Origin: Bacteroidota bacterium
GTDB taxonomy: Bacteria > Bacteroidota > Ignavibacteria > SZUA-365
Direction of reading: 5' to 3'
NCBI GenBank assembly: GCA_003246455.1
Contig: QKAF01000027.1
Span: 1-33,200 of the forward strand
DNA length: 33,200 bases
Position numbers and translations under genes: made by a program. Under the pieces are notes generated by a model. The model had not been told where the DNA came from, made no database searches, and was given only the letters and a program-made list of their open reading frames with translations. The stretch's first letter is position 1. Each line of letters starts with the position of its first letter. Of this stretch, positions 1-8,337 are shown piece after piece.

Positions 1-27
1 AAAAAGGCGAGCATTGCTCGCCTTTTT
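1..27 (-). terminator. Rho-independent terminator of the S1 gene
   Basis: A perfect 12-bp inverted repeat (1-12 with 16-27) surrounds a 3-nt loop. The GC-rich core is flanked by five A on one side and five T on the other, so it can terminate transcription in both directions. It lies 20 nt past the stop codon of the minus-strand S1 gene and is the natural end of that transcript. Confidence 0.92.
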
Positions 28-47
28 CATTTCCATTGAACCGGAAC

Positions 48-2000
48 TCAGACTGCCGGCGGAGTGTCATCCTTGGCTTCTTCATCCGCTGCCGGAGCTT
101 CCTCAGTCGCAGGCGTTTCCTCTGCCACCGGAGTTTCCTCCGCTGCTTCGGGAGCTTCTTCGACCGCCGGAGTTTCCTCTGCCACCGGAGTTTCCTCCGC
201 TGCTTCGGGAGCTTCTTCGACCGCCGGAGTTTCTTCGGCTGTCACGGGTGCTTCTTCAGCAGCAGGAGCTTCTTCGACTGCCGGTGCGTTGGCTGCCGCC
301 TCGGCTGCTTCCGCTGCGGCGGTTTCCTTGAACAGCTTCTGCAGTCCTTCGAGATCACCCAGCTTGAAAGCGTTGTCGGAGGAGGACTGATGCGGCATCT
401 TGAAATCGGAGCGCGACTCGGAGCGCTCGCCGCGACGCTGATGCGAAGGCGCGGCGTCACTGTCGTCACGAGCGATGGAGCCGATGAAGGAATGCTTGTC
501 GACGTCCATTTCCACGACGCGAATCCGCACCTTGTCGCCGACGTTGTGCGTCTCGGCGTTTTCTCCGCCATGACGCCGGCGGCCGCCCATCTTTCCGCGG
601 GGGACGAAACAGTCGATATCGAAATCGAGCGCGACAATGGCACCGGCTTCCATCAGCTGTTTGATTTCGCCGTCTGCTTCCGTGTTGGCGGGATAGATGT
701 TCGCAAGGCGAGGCCACGGGTCGGGCTGGGTATCCTTGAGGCTCAGCGCGATGCGGCGGTCCTTCGCACGGATTTCCATGATCTTCACTTCGATCTCGTC
801 GCCGACCTTCACGACCTCGGTCGGATGCTGAATGCGCCTGGTCCACGAGAGATCGCTGATATGCACCATGCCGACGACGCCCGGCTCGAGCTGCACGTAC
901 ACGCCGAAATCGGTGATGTTGCGCACCTTGCCCGTGATCGTGGCACCGACGTTGTACTTCTCCTCGACACCCTGCCAGGGTGACGTGGTGAATTCCTTCA
1001 TGCTCAGTGCGATGCGCTCGTCTTTCTCATTGATGTCGACGATGCGGACCTTGACGTCCTCGCCCAGCTTGACCACTTCGGAAGGAGTGTTGACGCGGAC
1101 CTTGCTGAGACGGGAAATATGGATGAGCCCGTCCACGCCGCCGAGATCGACGAACGCGCCGTACGAGGTGATCGACGTGACCTTGCCCTCGACGATGGTC
1201 CCTTTTTTCAGTTCCATCAGGCGATGCTTTTTCAGGGCGCGCTTGCGGCTGCAGACGAATTTACGTTTTGCGAAGTCCGTCATTTCGATGACAACGAGAT
1301 CAATCTCCTGACCGACCATGTTTTCGATTTCGGCCTGCTCTGCGCGGCCGGAAATCAGGAACTGTGAACGCGGGACGAATCCTTCGAGTCCCTTGTAGTT
1401 CACGATGGCTCCACCCGGGATGCTGCGGCTCAGCTGGAAGCTGAGCATGTCGCCGTTTTCGTGGGCGGCTTTCAGTTCGTCCCAGATCGGCTGCGCTTCC
1501 GCATCGTCCATCTTCTTCCGGCGACGGCTCTTGCCGCCCGACGCTTCGTCACCCTCGTGTTCGCCGTCGGACTCGTCTTCGTCGCCTTCAGTCTCCGCCG
1601 CACCTTCCGCTGCTGCGTCTTCGGCAGCCGCAGGCGCTTCCGCTGCGGGGGCAGCTTCCGCGGGCGTTTCCGCAGGTGCTTCCTCGGCGGGAGCTTCGGC
1701 AGCCGGCGCTTCTTCAGCAGGCACGGTTTCAGCCGTTGCTTCCGCTGCGGGCTCGCTTTCAGCCGGTGCTTCAGGTGAGGGCGTCTCCTCGGCCTGCGCC
1801 GCTTCCGCGGGCGCTGCTTCGGCCGGAACTTCCGCGGCGGGAGCTTCCTCGACCGGTGCAGCTTCGGGCGCTACGGGCGTGGTTTCATTTTCCTGTGATG
1901 CCGCATCCATATTCCCTTTCACCTCTGAGGACTGATTCTCGTTTCCGGGATTGTCAGGCAGGGACTCGGGAGTCTCGTTGTTGGTCGGCTCGTTCGTCAT
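48..2000 (-). CDS. rpsA: 30S ribosomal protein S1 homologue with long acidic Ala/Pro/Glu tails
   Basis: An RNA-binding protein of 650 residues with S1 (OB-fold) repeats, expected to help the 30S subunit bind mRNA. From the chosen start, residues 30-160 are a low-complexity Ala/Pro/Glu region followed by a basic KSRRRKK patch. S1 repeats lie at about 180-255, 266-335 (GKVTSITSYGAFVDLGGVDG), 350-422 (GKVRNITDFGVYVQL) and a degenerate one at 440-515. Residues 565-650 are again Ala/Glu/Pro repeats, including an exact 19-residue duplication. Classical S1 has six repeats and no such tails; four repeats is nearer to the short S1 forms of other lineages. The ATG at 2000 is preferred because a GGAAA lies just upstream and the family-like sequence begins there; an in-frame ATG at 2033 has no such site. 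It is transcribed from tandem promoters upstream and ends at the terminator at 1-27. The role in translation is inferred from the family. Confidence 0.88.
   Translation of the reverse strand: MTNEPTNNETPESLPDNPGNENQSSEVKGNMDAASQENETTPVAPEAAPVEEAPAAEVPAEAAPAEAAQAEETPSPEAPAESEPAAEATAETVPAEEAPAAEAPAEEAPAETPAEAAPAAEAPAAAEDAAAEGAAETEGDEDESDGEHEGDEASGGKSRRRKKMDDAEAQPIWDELKAAHENGDMLSFQLSRSIPGGAIVNYKGLEGFVPRSQFLISGRAEQAEIENMVGQEIDLVVIEMTDFAKRKFVCSRKRALKKHRLMELKKGTIVEGKVTSITSYGAFVDLGGVDGLIHISRLSKVRVNTPSEVVKLGEDVKVRIVDINEKDERIALSMKEFTTSPWQGVEEKYNVGATITGKVRNITDFGVYVQLEPGVVGMVHISDLSWTRRIQHPTEVVKVGDEIEVKIMEIRAKDRRIALSLKDTQPDPWPRLANIYPANTEADGEIKQLMEAGAIVALDFDIDCFVPRGKMGGRRRHGGENAETHNVGDKVRIRVVEMDVDKHSFIGSIARDDSDAAPSHQRRGERSESRSDFKMPHQSSSDNAFKLGDLEGLQKLFKETAAAEAAEAAANAPAVEEAPAAEEAPVTAEETPAVEEAPEAAEETPVAEETPAVEEAPEAAEETPVAEETPATEEAPAADEEAKDDTPPAV
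115..228. repeat. Perfect 2 x 57-bp tandem duplication inside the S1 gene
   Basis: Positions 115-171 and 172-228 are identical. The unit is 57 bp, a multiple of three, so it adds 19 residues (the AEETPAVEEAPEAAEETPV unit twice) to the acidic C-terminal tail without a frameshift. The neighbouring copies are diverged, so this looks like a recent slippage or unequal-crossover duplication within an older repeat tract. Confidence 0.93.
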
Positions 2001-2119
2001 TGTGTTTCCGCAAATAGTGAGAAAATCAGGCACGCGGTGCCGTTGTCAGTGCTGTCATCACGCGATATACGGGGTGGATGTCCTTCCCCATTCAGCCCAT
2101 ACACCAGTGGTGAATACGT

Positions 2120-2176
2120 AATTTACGCTTAAGTTGTTGAATTTACAATATAGAAAAGAGCACCGGTGAGAGTCAA
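2120..2176 (-). promoter_or_regulatory. Two overlapping promoters for the S1 gene
   Basis: Read on the minus strand, the upstream promoter has TTGACT (2176-2171), an 18-nt spacer and TATATT (2152-2147). The downstream promoter has TTGTAA (2148-2143), a 17-nt spacer and TAAATT (2125-2120), so its -35 overlaps the first -10. The region is AT-rich in a GC-rich window. Predicted transcripts carry leaders of roughly 110-140 nt. Identified by eye only. Confidence 0.6.
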
Positions 2177-2187
2177 GCCATTATCGC

Positions 2188-3012
2188 TTAGCGGAGACTT
2201 TCTTCGAGTGCCGTCGCCGCATCGGTTTTTTCATCGCGGTACTTGATGATGAGGGGCGTATAGATCTGCAGGCCCTCGGCGGCGGCATAGGCGCCGCGTG
2301 CGGGACGGCTGCCCGCCACCACCACCGCGTTTTCCGGGATCTCCAGGGGAGCGTCCGCCGTTTTGCGCAGGACGCGGCCGTTGACGAGATCATGCACGGG
2401 CGTCGAGGCGTTGAGGATGACTCCAGTGCCGATCACCGCGCGCCGCCGCACGATCGTTCCTTCGTAGATTCCGCTGTTGCCGCCGACCATCACGTCGTCC
2501 TCGACGATGACCGGGACCGCGCCGACAGGTTCGAGCACGCCGCCGATCTGTACCGCGGCGCTGAGGTGCACCCGTTTGCCGATCTGCGCGCAGGATCCGA
2601 CGAGCGCGTGACTGTCGACCAGCGTATCGGCGTCGACGTACGCACCGATGTTGATATATGCGGGAGGCATGACGATGACCCCCGGGGCGACGTAGGCGGC
2701 GTCGCGCACGGTACTGCCGCCCGGAACGATGCGCCGCCCGCTCTCCGCCGCGAAGCGCTGCACGGGAAGCGTGTGCTTGTCGGTGAAACTGAACGCGCCG
2801 ACGCTGCCGGCATCGGTAAGCACCCCTGCCCGAAAAGCCCAGAGGATGACACGCTTCACATCCGTGTTCGCGATCCATCGCCCGTTCACGCAGTTCGCGG
2901 AGCGCAGGCGCCCCTCGCGCATCGCCGCCCAGACCTGGTCGAGAAGGGCGAAATCCGCGTCGCCGGCATTCGCCGGATCACGCGCGAGCAGAGTGCTGAG
3001 TATTTCATTCAT
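2188..3012 (-). CDS. dapD: Tetrahydrodipicolinate N-succinyltransferase
   Basis: It transfers a succinyl group from succinyl-CoA to tetrahydrodipicolinate in the succinylase branch of diaminopimelate and lysine synthesis, in the cytoplasm. The product is 274 residues, the usual length of the family. After an N-terminal helical part ([15 protein letters not shown]; a substrate-region segment ending KRVILWAFR) it enters a left-handed beta-helix of hexapeptide repeats, seen in runs such as [20 protein letters not shown] and [20 protein letters not shown], and the conserved [10 protein letters not shown]. The ATG at 3012 gives the family N-terminus; the open frame continues upstream but that part (to 3165) lacks family character. 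It is divergent from the exported thioredoxin gene and lies upstream of the S1 gene on the same strand, separated by the S1 promoters. Confidence 0.93.
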   Translation of the reverse strand: MNEILSTLLARDPANAGDADFALLDQVWAAMREGRLRSANCVNGRWIANTDVKRVILWAFRAGVLTDAGSVGAFSFTDKHTLPVQRFAAESGRRIVPGGSTVRDAAYVAPGVIVMPPAYINIGAYVDADTLVDSHALVGSCAQIGKRVHLSAAVQIGGVLEPVGAVPVIVEDDVMVGGNSGIYEGTIVRRRAVIGTGVILNASTPVHDLVNGRVLRKTADAPLEIPENAVVVAGSRPARGAYAAAEGLQIYTPLIIKYRDEKTDAATALEESLR

Positions 3013-3107
3013 TCCGGATTTCCGATTGTGTGTGTGAAATGGAAATATGTCACACGGAACATCCGCACACAACTCCGGGTTTATCCCTGTATGCACTTTT
3101 TCCTGCG

Positions 3108-3136
3108 TTGCACGGCCTTCGGGCATTTCGTAACTT
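3108..3136 (+). promoter_or_regulatory. Promoter of the five-gene redox/cobalamin/TonB run
   Basis: TTGCAC (3108-3113), a 17-nt spacer and TAACTT (3131-3136) match the TTG-N20-TAnnTT pattern seen at other gene starts in this window. The predicted start site near 3143 leaves only about 13 nt of leader, which still includes GAGG at 3144-3147. Confidence 0.55.
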
Positions 3137-3155
3137 TTCGAATGAGGTTTACCAC

Positions 3156-3941
3156 ATGAATACATCGCCTGTCAGACTCATTCTCATCGGGTTTTTCCTT
3201 CTTTCCGCTGCCGGCGTTTCCGTCGCCAGTTCCCAGGAGTGGGAGGAAAATGCGCAGTTCGGAGTGGAAATCGGGGGCTCGATAGATCTGAGTGCCCAGG
3301 TGTTCCAGCCGACGAACTATCAGCCGTTCATGATCCTGACCTCGGATGCCCTGCCGGCGCCGGTGCTGCTCGATCTCGCGAAAAAGCGGGTTTTTCTTCT
3401 GAAAACGAATGCCCTGAAGAAAGATGGCAGTTTTCTGAAAACCGATGGCGTCCCGAAAGGGAAGGATGCAGGGAGCTACGCGGTAAAGGGCGGCGTGACT
3501 TCTTTCAAGGTGAAAGGGAAGTCCGTCTCGATGATCATTCGTCAGACCCTCGTCGGGGAAACCGCGCGCTCGATCATCCTCGCCCACAGCCCGGATTATG
3601 AACTGCGCATGAATGCGTACAGCCCGAAGAAATCCGCGATCTCGTTTCTCAAATCGTACAAGAAGAAAACCGAGGTCGTGGTCATGTTCGCCACCTGGTG
3701 CTCCACCTGCAAGATCGTGCTTCCGCGCGTGCTGCGCATTTTCGGAGACGGCGACAACCCGCTGATCCATGTGCGTTACATCGGCATCGCGATGGGGGGG
3801 AACGAGCCGGCTGCCGAACTCGAACGCTACGGACATGACTATCCCGCCGTGATCGTCTACCAGAACGGGAAGGAAATCGACCGCATCGTCGGCGACCCGC
3901 CCGGGGCGATCGAAGACGCCATCGTGAACATCCTGAAATAA
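3156..3941 (+). CDS. Exported thioredoxin-fold protein
   Basis: A 261-residue protein with a Sec signal peptide ([20 protein letters not shown], then VSVASSQEW). Residues about 30-165 form a domain I do not recognise. The last third is thioredoxin-like: [19 protein letters not shown] carries a CxxC redox pair, followed by [17 protein letters not shown], which has the conserved cis-proline position of thioredoxins. It probably works in the periplasm as a thiol reductant or oxidase. The start at 3156 is supported by GAGG nine nt upstream and by the signal peptide; the open frame begins earlier, at 3030. The next gene starts 6 nt after its stop and encodes a MauE-type membrane protein, a family often found beside thioredoxins, so the two probably act together. 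The substrate is unknown. Confidence 0.85.
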   Translation: MNTSPVRLILIGFFLLSAAGVSVASSQEWEENAQFGVEIGGSIDLSAQVFQPTNYQPFMILTSDALPAPVLLDLAKKRVFLLKTNALKKDGSFLKTDGVPKGKDAGSYAVKGGVTSFKVKGKSVSMIIRQTLVGETARSIILAHSPDYELRMNAYSPKKSAISFLKSYKKKTEVVVMFATWCSTCKIVLPRVLRIFGDGDNPLIHVRYIGIAMGGNEPAAELERYGHDYPAVIVYQNGKEIDRIVGDPPGAIEDAIVNILK

Positions 3942-3947
3942 CCGCAC

Positions 3948-4868
3948 ATGCACCTTTCCTCGAACCGCGTTCTCTTCGTGACCGCCCGCGTGCTCGCAAG
4001 CATCGTCGGAGTGATTTTTCTCGTTGCCGCGCTGATGAAAGCGCTCGATCCGGTGTCATTCAAGGAGCAGATCGCCGCCTACGGGATCTTTCCCGCTCTC
4101 GCACCCGTCGCCGCCTGGGCCTTCATCATCGCCGAAGTCGCCCTGGCGGTGGGCTTGATCGTCAACCTGTTCCCGCGGGTGGTGCCGTTCCTGGTCATGG
4201 CGCTGCTGCTCCTGTTCATCGGCGTGACACTGTACGGAATGTCCATTGGACTCGGCGAAAACTGCGGATGCTTCGGGAATCTCGTCCACCGCGGTCCCGA
4301 ACAGGTGATTGTCGAGGACGCCCTCATGCTGATCGCGCTGGTTTTCGTCACGGTCGTGCTCTGGTCGCACCGGGTGCAGGCTTTGCGGACACGCCTTGCG
4401 ATTGTCGTTGGCGCTGCGGTGCTTGCCGCGGCAGTCACGGGGTTCAGCGCCCGGCTGCCGGTCGACGATTTCGTCACGCAGCTTCATCCGGGCGCACATT
4501 TCACCGCGTGGCCGGTCGACGGTTTGTACGGCAAGGATCTCAACAAAGGCACGCATGTGGTATTTCTCTTCAGCATCGACAGCGATCATGTCGGCGCCGA
4601 TGTCGAGAAAATGAATGCGATTGCGCAGGAGGAGAAGATCACCTCCGCGGTCGGTCTGATCATTGACGGGACGGAACACCTGACGACGCTGATGTTCGAA
4701 TATGCCGCCTCGTTCCCGGTCGCCGCGATCGAACCGCGCTTCGCGAGACCATTGTACCGCGCGCTTCCGCGCGTCTTCATTCTGAAGGACGGGAAGGTCG
4801 CCGCGACATGGTCGGGACTCCCCGCCCCATCCGATGTTGTTCAGGCAATACAGTCTGCAACGCGATAG
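3948..4868 (+). CDS. MauE/DoxX-type membrane protein fused to a cysteine-less thioredoxin-like domain
   Basis: A 306-residue inner-membrane protein. The N-terminal 170 residues hold about four or five hydrophobic segments and a GENCGCFGN motif near residue 105, typical of the MauE/DoxX redox-associated family. Residues about 175-306 lie after the last membrane segment and read like a thioredoxin fold (VVFLFSIDSDH, then LPRVFILKDGKVAATWSG with the cis-proline loop), but the active-site CxxC is missing and this part has no cysteine. MauE proteins are linked to disulfide formation or reduction in exported partners. The gene lies 6 nt after the CxxC thioredoxin gene, so a membrane/periplasm redox pair is likely. 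The family assignment is fairly sure; the direction of electron flow and the substrate are not. Confidence 0.8.
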   Translation: MHLSSNRVLFVTARVLASIVGVIFLVAALMKALDPVSFKEQIAAYGIFPALAPVAAWAFIIAEVALAVGLIVNLFPRVVPFLVMALLLLFIGVTLYGMSIGLGENCGCFGNLVHRGPEQVIVEDALMLIALVFVTVVLWSHRVQALRTRLAIVVGAAVLAAAVTGFSARLPVDDFVTQLHPGAHFTAWPVDGLYGKDLNKGTHVVFLFSIDSDHVGADVEKMNAIAQEEKITSAVGLIIDGTEHLTTLMFEYAASFPVAAIEPRFARPLYRALPRVFILKDGKVAATWSGLPAPSDVVQAIQSATR

Positions 4869-4879
4869 AGAGAGAAAAA

Positions 4880-5422
4880 GTGAAAATCTATACAAAAACC
4901 GGTGATACGGGAGAAACTGCGCTGTTCGGCGGAAGACGTGTCGGGAAAGACAGCGTGCGCATCGACGCGTACGGCACGGTTGACGAACTCAACGCCTGTC
5001 TCGGTCTCGCACGCGCGGGAGCGCCCGACGAAATCGTGGCGGAGATCGCGCCGCTGCAGAACGAACTGTTTATTCTCGGCGCGGACCTCGCCACCCCCCT
5101 GGATACGAAAAACACCGGGATTCAGCGGATCGCCGATGCGCATGTCGAGACCGTCGAAGCCCGCATCGATACGCTCGAGGATCAGCTCGATCCTATCCGA
5201 TTCTTCATTCTCCCCGGAGGCAGCGAAACCGCCGCACGCCTCCATGTATGCCGCACGGTGGCGCGCCGCGCCGAGCGTCTGATCGTGCAGCTGTCCGCAC
5301 TCGAAGATATCAACACCCTGGATATTCGCTACATCAACCGCCTCTCGGATTTCCTCTTTGTGCTCGCACGTTTTGCCAATCACGTCGAGGGCAGGGGTGA
5401 TGTCCGCTGGCAGCAGGAATAA
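4880..5422 (+). CDS. Cob(I)yrinic acid a,c-diamide adenosyltransferase, PduO type
   Basis: It adenosylates cob(I)alamin or cobinamide with ATP to give coenzyme B12 forms. Family motifs are plain: the N-terminal ATP loop IYTKTGDTGETALFGG, RIDAYGTVDELNACLG, then PGGSETAARLHVCRTVARRA with the RTVARRAER signature, and YINRLSDFLFVLAR at the C-terminus. The 180-residue length is typical for a single-domain enzyme. The start is a GTG at 4880, chosen because VKIYTKTGDTG is where the family begins and a purine-rich GAGAGAG precedes it; the upstream ATG at 4808 would overlap the preceding gene. It sits 11 nt after the MauE gene and 3 nt before the kinase gene, so it is surely co-transcribed. The TonB receptor two genes on may import its substrate (inference). 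Confidence 0.93.
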   Translation: MKIYTKTGDTGETALFGGRRVGKDSVRIDAYGTVDELNACLGLARAGAPDEIVAEIAPLQNELFILGADLATPLDTKNTGIQRIADAHVETVEARIDTLEDQLDPIRFFILPGGSETAARLHVCRTVARRAERLIVQLSALEDINTLDIRYINRLSDFLFVLARFANHVEGRGDVRWQQE

Positions 5423-5425
5423 CCC

Positions 5426-6043
5426 ATGCTGATCGCAATCGCCGGCAACATCGGTTCCGGAAAATCATCCCTCACTTCGCTGCTGCATCAGAAGTTCGGA
5501 TGGACGCCGTATTTCGAGTCCGTCGACGACAATCCGTATCTGCCGGATTTCTATGCGGACATGAAGCGCTGGTCGTTTCACCTGCAGGTGTATTTCCTTT
5601 CGAAACGCTTCATCCTCCATCGCGAGATCTTCGAGAGCGCGCAGATGGTCGTGCAGGACCGGTCGATCTACGAGGACGCGGAGATCTTCGCGATGAACCT
5701 CCACAACATCGGCCGCATGGACGATCGCGACTACGAAAATTATCGCGCGCTGTATGCAGCGATGACAAGCTACCTCCGTCCGCCCGATCTGCTGGTGTAT
5801 CTCCGGGCCGACATCTCGACGCTGCAGCGTCAGATCAGGCTGCGGGGACGGGATTTCGAGCAAAGCATCGACGTTTCCTATCTCGAACAGCTCAACATCC
5901 TCTACGAAGACTGGATCAAACGCTATACGCTCGGGCCTCTCCTGGTCATCGATTCGGATGAAACCGATTTCGTGCATGACATGCAGAAGCAGGAAGAGGT
6001 GCTCTACACCATCGACCACGCCGTTCGCAACAAACGAGTCTAG
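5426..6043 (+). CDS. Deoxynucleoside kinase (dAK/dGK family)
   Basis: It phosphorylates deoxynucleosides to dNMPs in nucleotide salvage. The 205-residue product opens with the P-loop IAGNIGSGKSS (residues 5-15), followed by ESVDDNPYLPDFYADMKRW, in which the glutamate and the downstream aromatic residues form the nucleoside pocket. VVQDRSIYEDAEIFA is the DRS motif and RLRGRDFEQSID is the arginine-rich LID. This layout is that of bacterial deoxyadenosine/deoxyguanosine kinases; which base is preferred cannot be read by eye. The start overlaps nothing and lies 3 nt after the adenosyltransferase stop. Confidence 0.92.
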   Translation: MLIAIAGNIGSGKSSLTSLLHQKFGWTPYFESVDDNPYLPDFYADMKRWSFHLQVYFLSKRFILHREIFESAQMVVQDRSIYEDAEIFAMNLHNIGRMDDRDYENYRALYAAMTSYLRPPDLLVYLRADISTLQRQIRLRGRDFEQSIDVSYLEQLNILYEDWIKRYTLGPLLVIDSDETDFVHDMQKQEEVLYTIDHAVRNKRV

Positions 6044-6046
6044 CCT

Positions 6047-8266
6047 GTGGACCTTGCCCGCCGTGTCACGACCGCGATTCCGGTACTGATCGGGATCGCA
6101 TTCCTCTTTGCCGCGACGCCGGTGCTCTCCCAGAACGCCACGCTCTCGGGACGAGTCGCCGATGTCGACGGCGACGCACTCATCGGGGCGAACGTCATCG
6201 TGCAGGGAACCGTGCTGGGCAGCGCGACCGACAGAAACGGCCGCTTCCAGATTACCCGCATTCCCCCGGGGACGCACACCATCGTGTGTTCGATGATCGG
6301 GTATGAGAAACAGAGCATCGAGCTCCGGTTCGGCGCCGGTGAAAATGCGGAGCGGAATTTCACTCTTCCGGAAACCACCCTGCAGACAGGGGTCGTAACC
6401 GTGACCGCGGGCAAGCACGCCCAGAGCTTCGAGGAGATTCCGGTCAGCGTCGCCACGATGGACGGCCGAAGCATTGAAGCGCGCGGCATCGAAACCCTCG
6501 ACAACGCACTCCGCAAAATCAGCGGCGTAAACATCGCGGAGGACCAGGTGAACATCCGCGGATCGAGCGGATACAGCCGCGCGCTCGGAAGCCGCGTGCT
6601 GCTCCTGGTCGACGGCGCACCCGTTCTCGCGGGCGATGCGGGGGAAATCAAATTCGACGTCGTTCCGATGTTCTCCGTCGACCGCATCGAAGTTGTGAAG
6701 GGCGCCGGCTCGGCGCTCTACGGATCGAGCGCGCTGGGCGGGGTGATCAACGTCATTACCCGCGAACCCCGAAGCCGCGTCGCGCGGATACGGCTCAGTT
6801 CCGGATTCTGGGATGATCCGTACTACGAGGAATGGAAGTGGTGGGGGAGCAGTCCCCGATGGCGCAACAGTGTCGACGCCCAGTATGGGAACGTCCACGG
6901 GGCGTTCAGCTACCTGCTCTCGGCCGGCGCGAGCAACGATCAGGGCTTCCGACAGAACGACGACCACGTACAATGGAATCTGAACGGACGGGGCTGGTAC
7001 AAAATCTCGCCGGAAGAGAATCTCAGTGTCTCGATAAATCACAGCAGCCGGCAGCGCGGCAACTGGGTATACTGGCGGGACCTGAGCCACGCGCTTCAGC
7101 CTCCCGCGGCGACGGATCTCAGTGAAAGCCTGGTCTCGGTGAAGACGCAGGTGTCGGCACAGTACCGGCAGGTGCACGGTGCGCGTTTCGCGTCGTCCCT
7201 GCGCATCAATCTCTATCGCACGAGCTATGAGACTTCCAGCGATACCTCGGATTTCACGTTTCGTCCGAGCGATCAGACGCAGTCCACGGCATGGCTGTTC
7301 GGCGCGGAATGGCAGGGGACCTATACCATCGCCAGGGACAATCTCCTGACTTTCGGCGCGGATGCCGATTACACGACGGTGGACTCCCGCACGTACGGTC
7401 AGCGCAGCGGATGGTCGGGTGCACTCTATGCGCAGGATGAAATCGCGTTGAATTCGGACTGGCATCTTTCAGCGGGCGCTCGATTTGATCTGACGACCGT
7501 CGACACCCTCGACGCGGACATGCAGGTGAATCCGCGTCTGGGCCTGACCTATCAGCCCTGGGAACAGGGCGTGCTCCGTGCGGCCTACGGCTGGGGATTC
7601 CGCAGCCCCTCCATCGCGGAACGGTACGCCACGGCCAGTGCGGGCGGGATCCTGACAAAACCGAACCCCGACCTGAAAGCAGAGCGCAGCACGTCATATG
7701 AACTGGGATTCAAGCAGCTGCTGCCTTTTGCGCTGACCTTTGACGCCGCCGTATTCTGGAACGAATACGAGAATCTTGTCGAGCCGAAAATCGATCCGGC
7801 GGACGGACGCATCTTCTTCCGCAACATCACACAGGCGCGCATACAGGGGTACGAACTTTCTCTCGACGCACGTCCGCTCGGGGATCTGCTGCATCTCAGC
7901 GCCGGCTACACGTATCTGTATCCGCGGGATCTGAGTACGAACAGCATTCTCAAGTACCGGCCCCGGCACCTGCTGTATCTGAGCGGAGATATCCGGTACG
8001 CGGATTTCACACTCGGAGCCGACTTCCGCTATCTGTCGCGTATCGAGAACATCGATCGCGAGCTCACGATCGTCATCCCGGATTCAGAAGAGCGAGTCGC
8101 CGCTTACGTAACCGACCTGCGCGCAAGCTGGACCGCCGCTGCGCTGGGACTTCCGCTGCGTGTGTCGTTCTATGTCGACAATGTCTTCCAGTACAACTAT
8201 TCCGAAGTCGTGGCGAACCTGGCACCGATTCGCAGCTACCGGATGACGCTGGATATGGCTTTCTGA
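6047..8266 (+). CDS. TonB-dependent outer-membrane receptor, possibly for cobalamin
   Basis: A 739-residue active transporter of the outer membrane driven by TonB. After a signal peptide (cleavage probably at VLSQ-NATL) comes a carboxypeptidase-D-like regulatory domain (LSGRVADVDGDALIGANVIV, residues about 26-105), a plug domain (GVNIAEDQVNIRGSSGYSRA, then RIEVVKGAGSALYGSSALGG and GVINVITREP), and a 22-stranded-type barrel ending in an aromatic residue (RMTLDMAF). The start is GTG at 6047, 3 nt after the kinase stop; the next reasonable start would remove the signal peptide. The substrate is unknown. Its place in an operon with cob(I)alamin adenosyltransferase suggests cobalamin or cobinamide, but I see no B12 riboswitch upstream and the redox genes could point to a metal instead. 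Confidence 0.9.
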   Translation: MDLARRVTTAIPVLIGIAFLFAATPVLSQNATLSGRVADVDGDALIGANVIVQGTVLGSATDRNGRFQITRIPPGTHTIVCSMIGYEKQSIELRFGAGENAERNFTLPETTLQTGVVTVTAGKHAQSFEEIPVSVATMDGRSIEARGIETLDNALRKISGVNIAEDQVNIRGSSGYSRALGSRVLLLVDGAPVLAGDAGEIKFDVVPMFSVDRIEVVKGAGSALYGSSALGGVINVITREPRSRVARIRLSSGFWDDPYYEEWKWWGSSPRWRNSVDAQYGNVHGAFSYLLSAGASNDQGFRQNDDHVQWNLNGRGWYKISPEENLSVSINHSSRQRGNWVYWRDLSHALQPPAATDLSESLVSVKTQVSAQYRQVHGARFASSLRINLYRTSYETSSDTSDFTFRPSDQTQSTAWLFGAEWQGTYTIARDNLLTFGADADYTTVDSRTYGQRSGWSGALYAQDEIALNSDWHLSAGARFDLTTVDTLDADMQVNPRLGLTYQPWEQGVLRAAYGWGFRSPSIAERYATASAGGILTKPNPDLKAERSTSYELGFKQLLPFALTFDAAVFWNEYENLVEPKIDPADGRIFFRNITQARIQGYELSLDARPLGDLLHLSAGYTYLYPRDLSTNSILKYRPRHLLYLSGDIRYADFTLGADFRYLSRIENIDRELTIVIPDSEERVAAYVTDLRASWTAAALGLPLRVSFYVDNVFQYNYSEVVANLAPIRSYRMTLDMAF

Positions 8267-8290
8267 GTGATGGGGCGTCGTGGCAGTATA

Positions 8291-8318
8291 AAAAAACCCG
8301 CTCGATGAGCGGGTTTTT
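8291..8318. terminator. Bidirectional terminator between convergent genes
   Basis: A perfect 12-bp stem (8292-8303 with 8307-8318) has a 3-nt GAT loop, a CCCGCTC core, and A and T runs on the two sides. It sits 25 nt after the TonB receptor stop and 20 nt before the stop of the minus-strand TPR gene, so it ends both transcripts. Confidence 0.94.
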
Positions 8319-8337
8319 CATTTCGGATTTGTCAGCG

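Noticed and set aside
115-228. Short direct repeats that could suggest a CRISPR array
   Set aside because: The copies are directly adjacent with no unique spacers, in frame, and encode a protein repeat.
36-983. Plus-strand open frames with repetitive Phe/Arg/Ser/Ala sequence
   Set aside because: They are other-frame readings of the Ala/Pro/Glu repeat region of the S1 gene.
3013-3107. TTGTGT-N17-CATATT on the minus strand as a dapD promoter
   Set aside because: A weak match with alternative spacings; the region must hold a dapD promoter, but I cannot fix it.
5465-7465. A 666-codon minus-strand open frame
   Set aside because: Antisense to the kinase and TonB receptor genes, with no recognisable motif and no start signal.
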